Source of the DNA: Phytohabitans sp052068095
GTDB taxonomy: Bacteria > Actinomycetota > Actinomycetes > Mycobacteriales > Micromonosporaceae
Direction of reading: 5' to 3'
Assembly: GCF_052068095.1 (NCBI RefSeq)
Contig: NZ_JBQHDG010000027.1
Location: 97,755 to 161,754 of the forward strand
DNA length: 64,000 nt
Position 1 is the first letter of the stretch, and each line of letters starts with the position of its first letter. A program made the translations under genes and the position numbers. Below, piece by piece: positions 49,157 to 59,263 of this stretch. The notes below the pieces were generated by a model. It saw nothing but the letters and a program-made list of their open reading frames with translations. It searched no databases and was not told the DNA's origin.

Positions 49157-51678
49157 GCTCCCGCATCGTCCAGGCCCCGCGGCTCGTCCTGGATGAACCG
49201 ACCGCGGCGCTGCTCGACGCGGCCACCGCCGCGCCGCACGCGTCGCTGCGGGTGGCCATTCAAGCACCCGGCGGATACGGCAAGAGCCTGCTGCTGCGGG
49301 AGCTGACTCGGATCTACCGCCATGCCGACGTGCCGGTGGTCGACGCGTGGCAGGACGTGTCACCGCAGGACGGTCCGTTCGTACTTGTTTTGGATGACGC
49401 CCACAGATTGGGAGACGAGCGGCTGCGCGAGCTGCGCGCGCTCGTCGAAGCGCGCCGGCCCGGCATCGTGCTGGCGTACCGGCCGTGGCCCCGTCCAGCC
49501 GCCCTCGCCGAGCTGCTTGAGCTGCTCCGGCTGGACGGGCCACCGCTGGTGCTGAGCCCTTTCACCGTCGAGCAGACCGCGAAGCACCTCGGCGTCGAGG
49601 CGGGCGCCACCGCCGCGAAGTACGTGTTCGCGCAGACCGGTGGTGTACCCCGATTGGTGGACCGGCTTGCGCCGGTGGCCGAGCGGCCGGATGCTGGTGT
49701 GCCCCCGCAGGTCCTGGTGCAGTTTCGGGCCGACCTCGACGACCTCGACGCCGAGCTGCGCGCGCTGCTGCTCGCCGCCGCCACGGGCGTGGAGCTCCCC
49801 ACCGACCTGCTCGGCGCGCTGCTCGGCCGCGCACCGGACGCCGTCGACGACCTGCTCGACGCGGCCCGCGCCACCGGACTCCTGGCCCCGGACGGCCGGC
49901 TGGTGCCGGTCGCGCGCCGCGCGGTCGCCTCGCTCAGCCCGGCCGCCCACCGCACCGCCGTGTGGCAGCGGCTGGCCGAGCTCCAGCTCGCGCGCGGCGG
50001 TGCGGTACTCCCGCTGGTGCGTGCCCTGCGCGAGGCCGGTGTGAGCGGTGGTGGTCTCGCCGCGATGTTCGAGGCCGCGGCCGAAGAGGCCCTCGTCGAC
50101 GAGCCGGCGCTGGCCGCTGAGCTGTTCGCGGTCGCGGCCTCCGCCGGGCGACCGACCGACGCGCGCCGCGCGCTGGCCGCGGCACTCTCCGGCGACCTCG
50201 ACTCCGGCCTGCGCCTGGCCGACCGCCTCGTCGCCGCGGAGGGCTCGCCGGACCGCGCGGTGGGCGCGGCGGTATCGGGCTCCGCGCTCGCCCACCGGGG
50301 CCAGCTCGGCCGCAGCGCCGAGCTGTACCGGTGGTCGGGCACCACGTCTTCGGTGTCGTTCGCCGCGATCGGCTTCATCGGCACGGGCCAGCTCGGCCGG
50401 GCCGACGACCTGGTCCCGCCGGACGGTCCGCCCACGCTGCTCACCGGCGCGGCGGCGCTGATGGCGAGCGGCATCCGGGAGTCCCTTACCGGCTCGGCCA
50501 CCGCGGCGCTGTCCACATTGGTCCAGGCGGCCGCGCTGCTGGAGCCGGCCGGCCGCGCGGTGCTGCTGCCGGACAGCCCGGCCGCGCTCGCCGCGCTGGT
50601 GGCCCTCCACTGTGGCGAGTTGGACACCGGCGAGGCGGTGCTCGACCGGGCCATCGCGGCCGACGTGGGCGCCGCGCTGATGTCCCGCCGCCACCGCCTT
50701 TTGCAGGGCTGGATGCAGATGGTGCGCGGCCGCACCGCCGCGGCCGCCGAGCACCTCGCCACCGCCGGCACCCGGCCGCTGGAGCCGCGCGACCTGCTCT
50801 TCGCCACCGCACTCGAGGCCGGCATCGCCCGCCGCAACAGCGACCTCGCCGCCCTGCACCGCGCCTGGGCGCAGGCCCGCGAGGCGGTGATGCGGCACCC
50901 GGTCGACCTGTACTCGCTGTTGCCCCTCGGTGAGCTGGCCGTCGCCGCCGCCCGCCTGGGCGAGCAGTCCCGCATCGCGACCCACCTGGGCGAGGCGTGG
51001 CGGCTGCTCGACCGCATCGGTCGCCCACCACTGTGGACGGCGCCGCTGCACTGGTGCGGCCTGCACGCGGCCATCATCGCCGAGGAACCCACAACTGCCG
51101 ATGAACACGCCGCCGCGTTGGTGGCGACCGCCAAGCACAGCCGGTACGGTGCGGTGGTAGCGGCAGCGGCGGAAAGTTGGCTGGAGACACTGCGCGGGGC
51201 GGTCGATCCGGCCAAAGTGGAGGCTGCCGCCAGGGGGTTGCACGGTGCGGGACTCTGGTGGGACGGCGCCCGGCTGGCGGGGCAGGCGGCGATCCGTACG
51301 TCGGACCGCAAGGCCATGACCGCGTTGCTCGATTGCGCCCGGTTGCTCCAGGGCTCCGCCCGCGGAGGCGGTTCCTCGACGGCGGCGCAGCCGGCCGTGG
51401 CGCAAGTCACAGAGGCGTTCACCGCGCCTGCGGAGAGCCTGCTCAGCGAGCGCGAACAGGAGGTGGCGGATCTGGTACTCGACGGCCTGACGTATCGACA
51501 GATCGGCGACCGCCTCTTCATATCGGCCAAGACGGTCGAGCACCACGTGGCACGCATGCGCCAGCGGCTGGGCTGCGCCAACCGCGGCGACCTGCTCGCC
51601 AAGCTGCGTGCCATGACCGCGGACCGGCCGGGCGCAGCGTCGCGCCGGGCCCCTTGGCCGCGCCGCCCGATGGACTGA
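49153..51678 (+). CDS. LuxR-family NTPase transcriptional regulator, IniR-like
   Basis: 841 residues. N-terminal P-loop APGGYGKSLLLREL (about 37-50), Walker B FVLVLDDAHRLGD (about 76-88), a long helical TPR-like middle, and a C-terminal LuxR/GerE helix-turn-helix (about 763-822; LSEREQEVADLVLDGLTYRQIGDRLFISAKTVEHHVARMR). Start is a TTG overlapping the hsp70-like stop, supported by AGGAGG seven bases upstream. Size, architecture and position beside iniBAC match the mycobacterial iniBAC regulator Rv0339c/IniR, so it probably activates the divergent dynamin operon. The inducer is unknown. Confidence 0.85.
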   Translation: MSSRIVQAPRLVLDEPTAALLDAATAAPHASLRVAIQAPGGYGKSLLLRELTRIYRHADVPVVDAWQDVSPQDGPFVLVLDDAHRLGDERLRELRALVEARRPGIVLAYRPWPRPAALAELLELLRLDGPPLVLSPFTVEQTAKHLGVEAGATAAKYVFAQTGGVPRLVDRLAPVAERPDAGVPPQVLVQFRADLDDLDAELRALLLAAATGVELPTDLLGALLGRAPDAVDDLLDAARATGLLAPDGRLVPVARRAVASLSPAAHRTAVWQRLAELQLARGGAVLPLVRALREAGVSGGGLAAMFEAAAEEALVDEPALAAELFAVAASAGRPTDARRALAAALSGDLDSGLRLADRLVAAEGSPDRAVGAAVSGSALAHRGQLGRSAELYRWSGTTSSVSFAAIGFIGTGQLGRADDLVPPDGPPTLLTGAAALMASGIRESLTGSATAALSTLVQAAALLEPAGRAVLLPDSPAALAALVALHCGELDTGEAVLDRAIAADVGAALMSRRHRLLQGWMQMVRGRTAAAAEHLATAGTRPLEPRDLLFATALEAGIARRNSDLAALHRAWAQAREAVMRHPVDLYSLLPLGELAVAAARLGEQSRIATHLGEAWRLLDRIGRPPLWTAPLHWCGLHAAIIAEEPTTADEHAAALVATAKHSRYGAVVAAAAESWLETLRGAVDPAKVEAAARGLHGAGLWWDGARLAGQAAIRTSDRKAMTALLDCARLLQGSARGGGSSTAAQPAVAQVTEAFTAPAESLLSEREQEVADLVLDGLTYRQIGDRLFISAKTVEHHVARMRQRLGCANRGDLLAKLRAMTADRPGAASRRAPWPRRPMD

Positions 51679-51703
51679 AGATTTTCGACGAGGGGGAGAC
51701 GAC

Positions 51704-52114
51704 GTGGCGCACCCGGCGGTTACGAGCGATGACCTGGCATGGCTTCTCGACGACGTCGTCGACCGCGTTCGCGGTGCCGAGCATGCCGTAGCGATTTCCC
51801 CCGACGGCCTCCTGCTGGCCGCCTCCCGCCACGCCGGCCCGATGGCCGCCGACCAGCTGTCCACTGTGGCCGCGGGCCTGTACGCACTGGCGGTCGCCGC
51901 CGGCCGCCACACCGAGAGCGGCGCCGTCCGGCAGATCACCATCGAGATGCGGGAAAAGTTCCTCTTCGTGACCGCCACCGCCGGCGGCGCCATCCTGGCC
52001 GTCGTCTTCGAGGCCGACTCCGACGTCGACGCGATCGCCTACGAGATGGCACTCTTCGCCGGCCGCGCCGACCACCACCTGCCCGCGTTCACCGCACTCG
52101 CCGCCTCGTCGTAA
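51704..52114 (+). CDS. roadblock/LC7-domain protein
   Basis: 136 residues, GTG start with GGGGGAG upstream, 25 bases after the regulator. The domain covers nearly the whole protein: LAWLLDDVVDRVRGAEHAVAISPDGLLLAAS, then DQLSTVAAGLYALA and FLFVTATAGGAILAVVFEADSDV. In actinobacteria these proteins usually sit beside small Ras-like GTPases and histidine-kinase-like proteins (conservons); here none is adjacent. It may modulate the NTPase regulator or the dynamins. Confidence 0.85.
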   Translation: MAHPAVTSDDLAWLLDDVVDRVRGAEHAVAISPDGLLLAASRHAGPMAADQLSTVAAGLYALAVAAGRHTESGAVRQITIEMREKFLFVTATAGGAILAVVFEADSDVDAIAYEMALFAGRADHHLPAFTALAASS

Positions 52115-52138
52115 AAATCCCAGGCCGGGAGATCAGCG

Positions 52139-52203
52139 CTACCGCGACGTCCGCCGTGGTCCAGGCCGTTGCTCCCGCGGCCTCACCCGTCCGCCGCCGG
52201 TCG
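52139..52203 (-). repeat. dispersed intergenic repeat, copy 6 (right half only)
   Basis: Minus-oriented right half: CTACCGCGACGTCCGCCGTG, then GTCCAGGCCGTTGCTCCCGC and GGCCTCACCCGTCCGCCG. It corresponds base for base, with few changes, to the reverse complement of the right end of the 57.3 kb copy. It fills the convergent gap between the roadblock gene and the hipA relic. Confidence 0.75.
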
Positions 52204-52249
52204 CGGTTACCCCTCTTTCCGTGGGCGGCGTTTGCCCGCCGCCGGCTGG

Positions 52250-53005
52250 CTAGTTGTCGGTGAGGGCTGCGCGGCAGCGGTCGGCGTGGGTGGTGACTCG
52301 CTGGCAGAGGCGCTCGGCCAGCTCACCAGGCGCGCTGTGTGCCGCCGCCTTGAACGCATCCGGTATGCGGGCTGCGAGATCGTCGATTCGCGTCACGGTG
52401 GCATCGGGGTCGAGCCCGCCGCCTTCGGCCAGCCGGCGCCAATGCCGCGCGCGGATCGCCGCGATCCGGTACTCGCCACCGATGCGCATCGCCATCCGCA
52501 GCTTCGGGGCGTGCATCTCGTCGTAGGGCAGAGCGCTGGCCAGGTCGTAGAGCGGCGCCAGTCGCACCTCAGAGCCGGAGAGCAGCAGGGAGTAGTTCTT
52601 GGCGTGGGCATCCGTGCCCGCGATGATCCAGTTGAACGCCAGTGCGTCCACGAACCGGCGGCGGCAGCTGTCCGACCGGAGCAGGCCCAGGATCTGCTCC
52701 GGGCCGGGGCCGCCCTCGCTCTGGTACTTGATCACCGGTGGGATCCCGAGTGCCTGGCACAGGTCTTCCTGGTGCAGCCGGCGGATCGCGCCGTCCGCGC
52801 GCGGGAGCCGGTCATAGCGGTCGACGACGATGACCCGCTCGCCGTCGAACGACGCGATGCGCGAAGCCGCCGCGTCGAGGCCAAGACCACGGGCGGCTTC
52901 GAATTCGGCGTCATAGGTCAGCGTCAGTTCGCCGTTGCGGTCCTGCCTCACCGCCCCGGCGATCTGACCGTCCATCAGGACGACGAGTGCCATGAACCAC
53001 ACCAT
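52250..53005 (-). pseudogene. hipA-like toxin kinase with large internal deletion
   Basis: Open frame of 251 residues, whereas HipA proteins have about 400-440. The first 35 residues match the HipA N-terminus (ALVVLMDGQIAGAVRQDRNG, LTLTYDAEF). The sequence then jumps directly to the C-terminal kinase lobe: VIVVDRYDRLP, RLHQEDLCQALGIPPVIKYQ, GGPGPEQIL, GTDAHAKNYSLLL and PLYDLASALPYD. By comparison with E. coli HipA about 195 residues are missing, including the Gly-rich loop and the ATP-binding Lys, so kinase activity should be lost although the frame is open. No HipB-type antitoxin adjoins. An ATG at 52993 is an alternative start. Confidence 0.75.
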
Positions 53006-53037
53006 GCCCGACACGGAGTGTGGTGGGTGAGCGGCAA

Positions 53038-54318
53038 TCAGGTGGTGGCGGCGAACGCCTCCTCGAGGATTTCCAGGCCGCGCTCCAACGTCGGGTCGTC
53101 GATCACCAGGGGCGGCAGGAAGCGCAGCACGTTGCCGTACGTGCCGCAGGTCAGCGTGAGCAGCCCGGCCCGGTGGCAGGCGGCCGAGACCGCGCCCGCC
53201 GCGGCCGCGTCCGGGGTGATCGTGCCGGGCTGGACGATCTCGACGGCGAGCATGGCGCCGCGGCCGCGTACGTCGCCGATGCGCGGGTCGTGGCCGGCCA
53301 AAGCGCGCAGGCGGGGCACCATCACCGACTCGATGCGGCGGGCGGCGGCAGCCAGGTCGAGCTCGCGCATCGTCTCGATCGCGGCAAGTGCGGCGGCGCA
53401 GGCGAGCGGGTTGCCGCCGTACGTACCGCCGAGGCCGCCCGGGTGCACCGCGTCCATGACCTCGGCGCGCCCGGTCACCGCGCCGAGCGGCAGCCCGCCG
53501 GCGATGCCCTTCGCGGTGGTGACCAGGTCGGGCTCGACACCCTCGTGCTCGCAGGCAAACCACGACCCGGTGCGGCAGAAGCCGGTCTGGATCTCGTCGG
53601 CAACGAAGAGCGCCCCGGCCGCGGCGGTCCACGCGGCCAGGGCCGGGAGGAAGCCGGGAGCGGGCACGACGAAGCCGCCCTCGCCCTGGATCGGCTCGGC
53701 GATGACCGCCGCCACGTTGGCCGCGCCGACCTGCTTGTCGACCTGGTCCAGTGCGCGGGCCGCGGCCTCGGCACCGCTCAGGCCGCCGTCCCGGAACGGG
53801 TACGACATCGGCACGCGGTAGACCTCGCCGGCGAACGGGCCGAAGCGGTGCTTGTACGGCATGTTCTTGGCGGTCATCGCCATCGTGAGGTTGGTGCGCC
53901 CGTGGTACGCGTGGTCGAGCACCACGATGGCCGGCCGCCCGGTGGCGTGGCGGGCGATCTTCACGGCGTTTTCGACCGCTTCGGCGCCGGAGTTGAAGAG
54001 GGCCGAGCGCTTTTCGAACCCGCCCGGCGTCAGCGAGTTGAGCGTCTCGGCGACGGCCACATAGGACTCGTACGGCGCGACCATGAAGCAGGTGTGCGTG
54101 AAGCGGGCCACCTGTTCGCGCACCGCCGCGACGACGCGGGGCGCCGCGTTGCCGACGGAGGTGACCGCGATGCCGGACGCGAAGTCGATCCACTCGCGAC
54201 CGTCTACATCGGTCAGCGTGCCGCCGGCGGCGTGATCCACATAGGACGACACGACGCTGCCGACGCCGCGGGCCACCGCCGCCGTGCGGCGCTTGTGCAG
54301 CTCCTCTGAGGTGGGCAT
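53038..54318 (-). CDS. gabT: 4-aminobutyrate aminotransferase
   Basis: 426 residues. PLP enzyme converting GABA and 2-oxoglutarate to succinate semialdehyde and glutamate. Motifs are GREWIDFASGIAVTSVGNAAP, RSALFNSGAEAVENAVKIAR, DHAYHGRTNLTMAMT, FVADEIQTGFCRTG and LVTTAKGIAGGLPLGAVTGR (PLP Lys about 272). It begins three bases after the aminobutyraldehyde dehydrogenase gene on the same strand, so consecutive steps of GABA catabolism are coupled. Confidence 0.93.
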   Translation of the reverse strand: MPTSEELHKRRTAAVARGVGSVVSSYVDHAAGGTLTDVDGREWIDFASGIAVTSVGNAAPRVVAAVREQVARFTHTCFMVAPYESYVAVAETLNSLTPGGFEKRSALFNSGAEAVENAVKIARHATGRPAIVVLDHAYHGRTNLTMAMTAKNMPYKHRFGPFAGEVYRVPMSYPFRDGGLSGAEAAARALDQVDKQVGAANVAAVIAEPIQGEGGFVVPAPGFLPALAAWTAAAGALFVADEIQTGFCRTGSWFACEHEGVEPDLVTTAKGIAGGLPLGAVTGRAEVMDAVHPGGLGGTYGGNPLACAAALAAIETMRELDLAAAARRIESVMVPRLRALAGHDPRIGDVRGRGAMLAVEIVQPGTITPDAAAAGAVSAACHRAGLLTLTCGTYGNVLRFLPPLVIDDPTLERGLEILEEAFAATT

Positions 54319-54321
54319 CGC

Positions 54322-55755
54322 CTAACCCCAGTTGTGCATGACGTGCTTGAGCCGGGTGTAGTCCTCCAGGCTGTACACGGAAAGATCCTTGCCGTGCCCG
54401 GAGTGCTTGAACCCGCCGTGTGGCATCTCGGAGACGAACGGGATGTGGGTGTTGACCCATACGCAGCCGAAGTCGAGCCGGCGGGTCATCCGCATCGCGC
54501 GCCCGTGGTCCTTCGTCCACACGGAGGCGGAGAGGCCGTACTCCACGCCGTTGGCCCAGCGCACCGCCTCCTCCTCGTCGGTGAAGCGCTGCACCGTGAT
54601 CACCGGGCCGAAGACCTCGTCCTGGATGATCTCGTCCTGCTGCCGTACGCCGGAGACGACGGTGGGCGAGTAGAAGAACCCGCGGTCGCCGACCCGCGAG
54701 CCGCCGATGCCGAGCGAGGCGTGATCGGGCAGCCGGTCCACGAAGCCGCTTACGCGCGCGAGCTGGTTGGCGTTGTTGAGCGGGCCGTAGAGCACGTCCT
54801 CCTCGTCCGGGCCGCCGGTCTTGGTCTCCCGCGCCTGCTCGACGAGCGCGGCCACGAAGTCGTCGTGGATGCCGGGGCCGGCGAGCACCCGCGTGGCCGC
54901 GGTGCAGTCCTGGCCGGCGTTGAAGTAGCCGCCGACCGCGATCGCCTCGGCCGCGGCGGCCAGGTCGGCGTCGTCGAAGATCACGACCGGGGCCTTGCCG
55001 CCAAGTTCGAGGTGGGTGCGCTTGAGGTCGGGGGCGGCCGCCGCGGCGACCTCCTTGCCGGCCCGGGTGGAGCCAGTGATCGATACCAGCTGCGGGGTCG
55101 GGTGGGCGACCAGCGAGCGGCCGGTGTCGCGGTCGCCGCAGACCACGTTGAAGACGCCCGCCGGCAGGAACTCGGAAGCGATCTCGGCGAGCAGCAGCGT
55201 GGACACCGGCGTGGTGTCGGACGGCTTGAGCACGACCGTGTTGCCCGCCGCGAGGGCTGGCGCGATCTTCCAGATCGCCATCATCAGCGGGTAGTTCCAC
55301 GGGGTCACCTGGCCGACGACGCCGATCGGCTCGCGCCGCACGTAGGAGGTGTGACCCGCCATGTACTCCCCGGCCGAGCGCCCCTCCAGCATCCGCGCGG
55401 CACCGGCGAAGAAGCGCAGCTCGTCGACCGCGGGCGGGAGCTCCTCCTCGGCGGTGAGCTGGCGCGGCTTGCCGGTGTTGCGCACCTCGGCGTCAACGAG
55501 CTCGGCGGTCCGCGACTCCACCGCGTCGGCGAACTTCAACAGCGCCTTCTGCCGCTCCGCGGGCGTGGCGTCGCGCCACGACTCGAAGGCGGTCGCGGCG
55601 GCGTCCATCGCGAGGTCGACGTCGCGCTCGGAGGAGACCGGCGCCTGGCCGAAGACCTCGCCCGTGCACGGGTCGACAAGATCGCTGAAGCGGCCGTCGA
55701 CCGGATCGACGTAGCCCCCGTTGACGAAGTTGCGCAGTACTTGCTTGTCAGTCAT
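54322..55755 (-). CDS. gamma-aminobutyraldehyde dehydrogenase
   Basis: 477 residues. NAD-dependent oxidation of 4-aminobutanal to GABA. ALDH motifs are VTPWNYPLMMAIWKIAPALA, THLELGGKAPVVIFDDADL (Glu about 250) and GGYFNAGQDCTAATRVL (catalytic Cys about 284); the C-terminal VNTHIPFVSEMPHGGFKHSG and YTRLKHVM are characteristic of the PatD/aminobutyraldehyde group. First gene of the unit with gabT, divergent from another ALDH. This is the step linking the putrescine aminotransferase at 25 kb to GabT. Confidence 0.88.
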   Translation of the reverse strand: MTDKQVLRNFVNGGYVDPVDGRFSDLVDPCTGEVFGQAPVSSERDVDLAMDAAATAFESWRDATPAERQKALLKFADAVESRTAELVDAEVRNTGKPRQLTAEEELPPAVDELRFFAGAARMLEGRSAGEYMAGHTSYVRREPIGVVGQVTPWNYPLMMAIWKIAPALAAGNTVVLKPSDTTPVSTLLLAEIASEFLPAGVFNVVCGDRDTGRSLVAHPTPQLVSITGSTRAGKEVAAAAAPDLKRTHLELGGKAPVVIFDDADLAAAAEAIAVGGYFNAGQDCTAATRVLAGPGIHDDFVAALVEQARETKTGGPDEEDVLYGPLNNANQLARVSGFVDRLPDHASLGIGGSRVGDRGFFYSPTVVSGVRQQDEIIQDEVFGPVITVQRFTDEEEAVRWANGVEYGLSASVWTKDHGRAMRMTRRLDFGCVWVNTHIPFVSEMPHGGFKHSGHGKDLSVYSLEDYTRLKHVMHNWG

Positions 55756-55841
55756 CGAGGTCTCCCGGTGAACGGCGGTTATCGCATCTCACCCGCCATC
55801 TTCGCGACTGAATTCGCGGCAGACAAGGTGCTTGGCGACTG

Positions 55842-55850
55842 TTTTCGTTA
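55842..55850. promoter_or_regulatory. possible Lrp-type half-site
   Basis: TTTTCGTTA lies in the divergent gap between the two aldehyde dehydrogenases, 19 bases ahead of the rightward one. It resembles the TTTCGTTG half-sites at potD/lrp and the aminotransferase, but without a clear partner. Weak. Confidence 0.3.
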
Positions 55851-55868
55851 ACCGACTAGAGTTTGACC

Positions 55869-57308
55869 ATGGAGATCACGCCCTTCTACGTGGCCGGGCA
55901 GAAGAGCACCAGCGACGACACCCTCGACGTTCACCACCCCTATGACGGTCGCACGGTCGGGCGCACCGCGAACGCCACTCCCGAGCAGGTCGAGCGGGCG
56001 GTGGCGGCCGCCGCGGGCGTGGCCGCCGAAGCCTCCGCGCTCCCGGCCGCCGCGCGCGCCGCGGCGCTGGACCACGTCTCCCACCGGCTCGCCGAGCGGG
56101 TCGACGAGGTGGCACAGCTGATCACCGCCGAAAACGGCAAGCCGCTCAAGTGGGCGCGCGCCGAGGTCGCACGCGGCGTCTCCACGTTTCGCTGGGCGGC
56201 CGAGGAAGCGCGCCGCTTCGCCGGCGAGCTCCAGCGCCTCGATACGGACCCGGCGGCGGCTGGGCGGATAGCCATGATCCGCCGCTTTCCGCGCGGGCCG
56301 GTGCTCGGCATCAGCCCGTTCAACTTCCCGCTCAACCTTGTCGCCCACAAGGTGGCACCGGCCATCGCGGTCGGCGCACCGATCGTCCTCAAGCCGGCCC
56401 CGGCCACCCCGCTGACCGCGCTGCTGCTCGGCTCGATCCTGGCCGAGACGGACCTGCCGGCGGGCATGTTCTCCGTGCTCCCGGTGCCCAACGATCGCGC
56501 CGGCGCGCTGGTCGAGGACCCGCGCCTGCCGGTCGTGTCGTTCACCGGCTCCGGCCCGGTCGGCTACGCGATCCGCGACCGCGTGCCGCACAAGCACGTG
56601 ACGCTGGAGCTGGGCGGCAACGCGGCGGCCCTGGTCTGCGGCGACTGGTCGTCGATCGAGGATCTGGAATGGGCGGCGCGGCGGATCGCGCTCTTCTCCA
56701 ACTACCAGGCCGGGCAGAGCTGCATCGCGGTCCAGCGCGTGTTCGTGCACGAATACCTGGAGGACGCATTCGTCCCCCGGCTCGTCGCCGCCGTGGAAGC
56801 GCTGAAGACCGGCGACCCGTCCGACGAGACCGTCGACGTCGGCCCGATGATCAGCGAAGACGCCGCGAAGCGGGTGGAGAGCTGGGTCGACGAGGCCGTG
56901 GCGGGTGGCGCCACCGTCGTCGCCGGCGGCCAGCGGCAGGGCGCCACCTTCCCACCCACGGTGCTGACCGGCGTGCCGGCCGGCGCGAAGGTGCTCACCG
57001 AGGAGGTCTTCGGCCCGGTGCTCGCGGTGGCCCGCGTTCCCGACGACGCGGCCGGGCTGGCGGCCGTCAACGACTCGGCGTTCGGCCTGCAAGCCGGCGT
57101 CTTCACGCACAACCTCCAGACCGCGTTCACCGCACACCGCACGCTGGAGGTGGGCGGCGTGATCATCGGCGACGTGCCCTCCTACCGCGCCGACCAGATG
57201 CCCTACGGCGGCCTCAAAGGCAGCGGCGTCGGCCGCGAAGGCCTCCGCAGCGCGATGGACGACTACACAGAACCGAGAGTCATGGTCCTGACCGGCATCG
57301 ACCTTTAG
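55869..57308 (+). CDS. aldehyde dehydrogenase family protein, possibly succinate-semialdehyde dehydrogenase
   Basis: 479 residues from the ATG at 55869 (a TTG two codons upstream is less likely). ALDH signature: FNFPLNLVAHKVAPAIAVGA, HVTLELGGNAAALVCGD (Glu about 254) and SNYQAGQSCIAVQRVFV (catalytic Cys about 283). Subgroup resembles lactaldehyde/GAPN-like ALDHs. Context next to gabT suggests it oxidises succinate semialdehyde to succinate, which would complete the pathway. That assignment is inference, because the sequence subgroup is not the classic GabD. Confidence 0.8.
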   Translation: MEITPFYVAGQKSTSDDTLDVHHPYDGRTVGRTANATPEQVERAVAAAAGVAAEASALPAAARAAALDHVSHRLAERVDEVAQLITAENGKPLKWARAEVARGVSTFRWAAEEARRFAGELQRLDTDPAAAGRIAMIRRFPRGPVLGISPFNFPLNLVAHKVAPAIAVGAPIVLKPAPATPLTALLLGSILAETDLPAGMFSVLPVPNDRAGALVEDPRLPVVSFTGSGPVGYAIRDRVPHKHVTLELGGNAAALVCGDWSSIEDLEWAARRIALFSNYQAGQSCIAVQRVFVHEYLEDAFVPRLVAAVEALKTGDPSDETVDVGPMISEDAAKRVESWVDEAVAGGATVVAGGQRQGATFPPTVLTGVPAGAKVLTEEVFGPVLAVARVPDDAAGLAAVNDSAFGLQAGVFTHNLQTAFTAHRTLEVGGVIIGDVPSYRADQMPYGGLKGSGVGREGLRSAMDDYTEPRVMVLTGIDL

Positions 57309-57318
57309 ATCAGGTCCC

Positions 57319-57521
57319 GGGTCCGCGTCACCCGCGGACCGCCGCTCCCGCCGGAGACCGCGGAGCCCGGCGGCTCGCAGGGCGAGCCGAGATCCCCGGC
57401 CTCCGCTGCCAGCTCCGCGGGACAAGCCCTTGGGCGTCGCGAAGCGACGCCTCACCAACGGCGGACGGGTGAGGCCGCGGGAGCAGCGGTCTGGACCACG
57501 ACGGGCGTCGCGGTAGCTCAG
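57319..57521 (+). repeat. dispersed intergenic repeat, copy 7 (full-length reference)
   Basis: The cleanest full copy, about 203 bp. Left end GGGTCCGCGTCA followed by CGGACCGCCGCTCCCGCCGG; right end GGGTGAGGCCGCGGGAGCAG, then CGGTCTGGACCACGACGGGC. The two ends are inverted relative to each other (GACCGC[C/T]GCTCCCGC against GCGGGAGCAGCGGTC). A central hairpin GGGCGTCGC-GAA-GCGACGCC lies at about 57431-57450. It fills the convergent gap between the ALDH and phosphoglucomutase genes. Confidence 0.85.
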
Positions 57522-57547
57522 AATTTCGATCTCTTGGGGTAGATCCT

Positions 57548-59203
<1,656 letters not shown>

Positions 59204-59263
59204 GACGTATCCTCTCGGGAAGTCGGGAAGCGGTTTCGATCGTAGTCGTGTGGGAGGCTTCTG

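Noticed and set aside
52250..53005. A functional type II HipBA toxin-antitoxin module
   Set aside because: The ATP-binding half of HipA is deleted and no HipB-like helix-turn-helix gene adjoins it.
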